Assembly: GCA_020216745.1 (NCBI GenBank)
Contig: JAIWNQ010000208.1
Span: forward strand, 1-10,000
DNA: 10,000 bases
Direction of reading: 5' to 3'
Origin: Candidatus Hydrogenedens sp.
GTDB lineage: Bacteria; Hydrogenedentota; Hydrogenedentia; Hydrogenedentales; Hydrogenedentaceae
The notes under the pieces are model-generated. The model saw only the letters and a program-made list of their open reading frames with translations, was not told the origin of the DNA and did no database searches. A program made the translations under genes and the position numbers. This document shows, one piece after another, positions 6,843 to 10,000 of the stretch. Numbering within the stretch: position 1 is the first letter of the stretch; every line of letters begins with the position of its first letter.

Positions 6843-6878
6843 GGTCGGATACGTAGGACGGGTCGGACGCATCGGATA
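6843..6878. repeat. Degenerate 9-bp tandem repeat, four units, GC-rich
   Basis: Units are GGTCGGATA, CGTAGGACG, GGTCGGACG and CATCGGATA, sharing the core T(C/A)GGA(C/T). The stretch is clearly richer in GC than its surroundings and lies between the receiver-kinase stop and the lipoprotein operon. It has no good hairpin. It looks like an intergenic minisatellite or a copy of a dispersed repeat. Confidence 0.6.
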
Positions 6879-6901
6879 GGGTGAGTTATGGACTAACAGG
6901 G

Positions 6902-8056
6902 TTAGGAAGGGTTTGCATCTTTTTCAAGGTAATCGCAGAGTTCTACTGTGAAGGTACTTCCTTCATCAGGAACACTATGAACCGAAACATCGCCACCATA
7001 AATTTGAGCAAGTTTTTTAACTGTGGACAAACCTAATCCACTTCCTAAAATAGATTCCGTTTTTTTGTTGCGTATCCGCACAAAGTCCTGGAATAGCTTT
7101 GCACATTCTTCGGGGGTCATTCCTATACCAGTGTCGGAAACTTTAATAATAATTTTATTATGTTCCTTTTGAAGATAGATATCTACTTTCCCATTGTCTT
7201 TGTTATATTTGACTGCGTTCGAGATGAGGTTATTTAGAATAATAATCATTTCATCACGGTCAGCACGTATTATGACGGGCTCTTCAGCATGAAGTGTTAT
7301 GGTAATGTTTCGTTTTTGTGCCTCAACTAAAGAGGTTTCAATGGCTAATTTTGCCAGTTCATTTAAATTGACCTCCATAATATCCCTCTTTTTCTGTCCT
7401 GACTCTATGCGTGTTAGATCAAGGAGGTCATTAATCATTTTCCGCATATAGTCGTTACGAATGAGACAACGTTCTAAAAGGTCTTGGCACAATTGAGGAT
7501 TATCATTCATGTTCATATCTTTTAATATTCGGAGGTAACCATCCACAGCATTTAAGGGTGCTTTGAGTTCATGTGCAAGTAATGAGATAAACTCAAAACG
7601 CATCCGTTTTTTCTCTTCTTCCAGTTCTCTTGCTTTTCTTTCTATAATGAGTTGTTTTACTACTTTATGTATTGTGCTTTTAAGGTCTGTTGGGGTAAAC
7701 GGTTTTGGAAGGAAGTCGTAGGCACCATGTTTGGTTGCTTTAACAGCCGTTTCGATAGAAGCGTAAGCTGTAATAATGACTGTATATGTTTCTAATAATT
7801 TCATTGCAACAATTTTTTCTAACGCTTCTAAACCGCTCATTCCAGGTAGTTTATTGTCTAACAGAAGGATATGTGGTGGCTTTGTTTTAATTTTTTCGAT
7901 GGCTTCTTCCGCACTGTTTACCGTATCTACAGTGAAAGATACTTTACAATCTACTTCTGTTAATTCAATAGAAAAATTCTGGAGGACGCGGGCAACTCCA
8001 ATACGTATTCCAGGTTCATCATCTACAACTAATACATTGAAAGTTTCTTCTCTCAT
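6902..8056 (-). CDS. Receiver-histidine kinase protein (REC-HisKA-HATPase)
   Basis: The 384-residue cytoplasmic protein starts with a receiver domain (about 6-125): acidic pocket D12-D13-E14, phosphoacceptor D67 in LLLDNKLPGMSG, T96 and K118 in PKPF. A charged coiled linker (about 138-155) leads to the kinase core with H162 in AHELKAPLNAV, N280 in NNLISNAVKY, G1 D308-T-G-I-G-M and G2 GSGLGL at 338-343. All residues needed to receive phosphate, autophosphorylate and bind ATP are present. This inverted order, receiver first, is typical of kinases whose activity is set by an upstream kinase. There is no DNA-binding domain. It follows the iron-sulfur kinase gene by 21 bases, so the likely phosphodonor is that kinase (inference). 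I chose ATG 8056 over ATG 8065 because the ribosome site GAGG touches 8065. Confidence 0.92.
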   Translation of the reverse strand: MREETFNVLVVDDEPGIRIGVARVLQNFSIELTEVDCKVSFTVDTVNSAEEAIEKIKTKPPHILLLDNKLPGMSGLEALEKIVAMKLLETYTVIITAYASIETAVKATKHGAYDFLPKPFTPTDLKSTIHKVVKQLIIERKARELEEEKKRMRFEFISLLAHELKAPLNAVDGYLRILKDMNMNDNPQLCQDLLERCLIRNDYMRKMINDLLDLTRIESGQKKRDIMEVNLNELAKLAIETSLVEAQKRNITITLHAEEPVIIRADRDEMIIILNNLISNAVKYNKDNGKVDIYLQKEHNKIIIKVSDTGIGMTPEECAKLFQDFVRIRNKKTESILGSGLGLSTVKKLAQIYGGDVSVHSVPDEGSTFTVELCDYLEKDANPS

Positions 8057-8065
8057 AAAGCACAT

Positions 8066-8069
8066 CCTC
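8066..8069 (-). promoter_or_regulatory. Ribosome site deciding the receiver-kinase start
   Basis: On the minus strand the site reads AGAGG. It lies 9 bases before ATG 8056 and directly abuts ATG 8065, which is too close for initiation there. The product therefore begins MREETFNVLVVDDE. Confidence 0.6.
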
Positions 8070-8077
8070 TGTTTATA

Positions 8078-10000
8078 TTACGTAGCAGTATTTTGTGAAT
8101 TTTCTATAACTTCTTGTGCCTCTAACCAATCTTTCATATCCATCTCTTTAACTTCATTTGCGGGCGTAGCATACCTTGGAAGTGAAATATAGAATTTTGT
8201 TCCTGTTGGGCCATCTTTAGGATTGTCATTTGATTCTACGGTAATTTGCCCACGGTGCATTTTCACAATGCCGTAAGTAATGGCAAGCCCCATTCCTGTG
8301 CCTTTCCCCATTTCTTTTGTTGTAAAGAAAGGCTCAAATATTTTGGTTACATTTTCTTTTGGGATACCTGTCCCTGTATCTTCTACTGTGATATATATTT
8401 CATCTGGTGAATCTTCTGTTATGAGTGTTAAGGTGCCACCATGGGGCATTGCCTGTACTGCGTTCGTGATTAAATTGGTTAAGACTTGAATGATTTGGTC
8501 TTTGTCTAATTCTGCTGTTGGATTTTTCATGTGGTCAGCTATTTTAACATTAATTTCTGGCGGGATAATAACCAATTTACATGCATGTTCAATAAGTCTT
8601 GGCACATTTGTTGTTTCAATGTTAATCTTATTTTGTCTTGCAAAATGTAGTAGTCCAGAAACAATCCGTTTACAACGGTCTGCTTGTGTTACAATCATTT
8701 TTAGGTCTTCTTTCAGAGACTCATCAATACCATGTTCATCCAGAAGTAGATGTGCATACATGAGCAATACGCCTAATGGATTGTTAAGTTCATGAGCAAT
8801 ACCTGCAGCGAGCTGGCCGACACTTGCTAATTTTTCAGCTTGCATAAGGTTTTCTTGTGTTTTTTCTAATTTTTTGTTTGATTCTGCCAAATTTTGTATT
8901 GTTTCTCTTAATCTCTGAATGGTAAAGGGTAAACACATTTCTGTCTGAGCAAGTCCATTATAAATCGCTATTGCGTGTTCTAAACAAGTATCATAACCAC
9001 ACGCTCCACAATTTAATTCATCCTCTGGCTTAAACTTGCCTAAGGTATGCATAATCTCTTCAATTTGGGCAGATGTTGGTTGTGGTGAATGTTGTTCATA
9101 GGGGATATATTTGCGGGACATTTCAATTTGAGCCAGAAGAGCCATTTGTTGTCGCCATAACTGCCAGTCAATATGTTTTAATTTATTTTGCACATACTGG
9201 CTTACATAGGAACGCCTTCTATATAGCGTTGCTTTTTGTGAATAGCCAGGTCCCATAATACAACCTTCACAGGCTAATATTTCTAATAGATGGGGTCGGC
9301 AATGTCCTTCATCAAACTCGCGAATCGCCTCGACAAAGTCTGACCTGCCTTCTGCGACAATTACATTGCCCGTTGTTAAATCTTCTGGAATTGATGCGGA
9401 CTGTATTAAGCCACGGCTAATAGGAAAGAGGCTCCCAGGGCCGGAGATAGGAGGGTCAAAGGGAATCTCTTTAGAGTCTATTTTCCAATTTGGAAGTGCT
9501 ATATCAAGAATCTGTCTCATTTCTGCAAAGGTTAGAACTTCATTTACCTCATTAGCAAGTGATTCGGATTGTGCCTCACCTTTCTTTGCAATGCAGGGAC
9601 CAATAAATACGACAAAGAAGCATTTTCCATACATTCGTCGTGTCGCTCTTGCAGTTGCCACCATAGGAGAAACAACTGGAGCCAAAAAAGGAACTAATTG
9701 AGGGAAATATCGTTCTACATATGCAACTACGGCGGGGCATGTTGTGGCAATATAGGAACGTCCTGGATTTTCTGATAAAAGATTTCGATACGCTCGTGAT
9801 ACAAGGTCTGCACCTGCACCAACTTCTACTACATAAGTAAATCCAAGTTTTTTTAATGCTCCACAAACCTGATATGGCGAACAGTCTGAAAATTCTGCGG
9901 GAAAACTTGGTGCTAATAAAGCGATGGTGGGCTGTTTGTTTTTAAGTACTTGCATAACCTCGTCAATAGGGCTGTATATTTCTTTAGCCTTTTGACTGCA
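8078..10000 (-). CDS. [FeFe]-hydrogenase-like iron-sulfur sensor histidine kinase (5' truncated at the window edge)
   Basis: The frame is open to base 10000, so the Met at 9955 is internal: the 15 codons before it read CSQKAKEIYSPIDEV, matching the end of a 2[4Fe-4S] ferredoxin domain, including its last Cys. Numbered from the 9955 Met, the H-cluster-like domain spans 8-265 with C73 (TTCP, loop L1), C121 (GPCIAKKGE, L2), and C229 and C232 (ACEGCIMGPG, L3). A Fes-type [4Fe-4S] domain follows with C316, C319, C324 and C341 (CGACGYDTC). A coiled coil (345-375) joins it to a kinase with H388 (AHELNNPL), N498, G1 D526-T-G-T-G-I and G2 GKGTGMGL at 551-557 or so. There is no PAS domain or membrane segment. 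In the group C-type sensory hydrogenases such fusions are thought to sense H2 or redox state rather than make H2. The receiver-kinase gene follows 21 bases downstream. Confidence 0.9.
   Translation of the reverse strand, partial: CSQKAKEIYSPIDEVMQVLKNKQPTIALLAPSFPAEFSDCSPYQVCGALKKLGFTYVVEVGAGADLVSRAYRNLLSENPGRSYIATTCPAVVAYVERYFPQLVPFLAPVVSPMVATARATRRMYGKCFFVVFIGPCIAKKGEAQSESLANEVNEVLTFAEMRQILDIALPNWKIDSKEIPFDPPISGPGSLFPISRGLIQSASIPEDLTTGNVIVAEGRSDFVEAIREFDEGHCRPHLLEILACEGCIMGPGYSQKATLYRRRSYVSQYVQNKLKHIDWQLWRQQMALLAQIEMSRKYIPYEQHSPQPTSAQIEEIMHTLGKFKPEDELNCGACGYDTCLEHAIAIYNGLAQTEMCLPFTIQRLRETIQNLAESNKKLEKTQENLMQAEKLASVGQLAAGIAHELNNPLGVLLMYAHLLLDEHGIDESLKEDLKMIVTQADRCKRIVSGLLHFARQNKINIETTNVPRLIEHACKLVIIPPEINVKIADHMKNPTAELDKDQIIQVLTNLITNAVQAMPHGGTLTLITEDSPDEIYITVEDTGTGIPKENVTKIFEPFFTTKEMGKGTGMGLAITYGIVKMHRGQITVESNDNPKDGPTGTKFYISLPRYATPANEVKEMDMKDWLEAQEVIENSQNTAT

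Noticed and set aside
8800..9000. A PAS domain between the Fes domain and the kinase
   Set aside because: Only about 40 residues, mostly coiled coil, separate the last Fes cysteine from the H-box, too few for a PAS fold.
8078..10000. Catalytic, H2-producing [FeFe]-hydrogenase
   Set aside because: The fusion to a kinase, the lost proton-relay Cys, the L2 Met-to-Gly change and the shortened L3 argue for a sensor. No other hydrogenase subunit or maturase is in the window.
1..10000. tRNA, rRNA, insertion sequence, prophage or attachment site
   Set aside because: No cloverleaf, ribosomal stretch, transposase-like frame or terminal inverted repeats were seen on either strand.

Overview
The window is AT-rich bacterial DNA (roughly 40% GC by eye). 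It carries two housekeeping enzymes, three histidine kinases and a short run of envelope genes. An acidic E-G-rich repeat protein ending in Cys-Gly-Cys plus a membrane helix, together with an [FeFe]-hydrogenase-like sensor kinase, suggests an anaerobic, Gram-negative-type bacterium. My tentative guess is Hydrogenedentota or a neighbour in or near the PVC group. That guess comes from style and remembered families, not from a marker gene.

Plus strand, left half (1-4522). The window opens inside a surface protein with nearly identical 63-bp (21-residue) repeats and a C-terminal anchor. A 232-bp AT-rich gap follows, holding a hairpin and a good sigma-70-type promoter for serA (long-form D-3-phosphoglycerate dehydrogenase). 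icd (NADP-type isocitrate dehydrogenase) comes next, behind a perfect Shine-Dalgarno and an inverted repeat. A small signal-peptide or membrane protein and a soluble histidine kinase without a sensor domain follow, spaced closely enough to form one transcript with icd.

Minus strand, right half (4523-10000). In order of transcription this half reads: a truncated sensor kinase (ferredoxin Cys remnant, [FeFe]-hydrogenase H-cluster-like domain, Fes iron-sulfur domain, histidine kinase); 21 bp later a receiver-histidine kinase protein; a 136-bp gap with short repeats; then a tight trio of a putative lipoprotein, a LmbE/PIG-L zinc deacetylase and a secreted SIMPL-domain protein. This strand meets the plus-strand kinase gene with no base between the two stop codons.

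How the genes may work together. SerA and Icd feed serine and 2-oxoglutarate/NADPH metabolism. The iron-sulfur kinase looks like a cytoplasmic redox or H2 sensor, and the natural partner for its phosphoryl group is the receiver domain of the adjacent gene. No protein in the window has a DNA-binding output domain, so the final response regulator must be encoded elsewhere. The lipoprotein, deacetylase and SIMPL trio looks like an envelope function of unknown purpose. The most unusual item is the hydrogenase-like kinase, whose H-cluster motifs are recognisable but altered.
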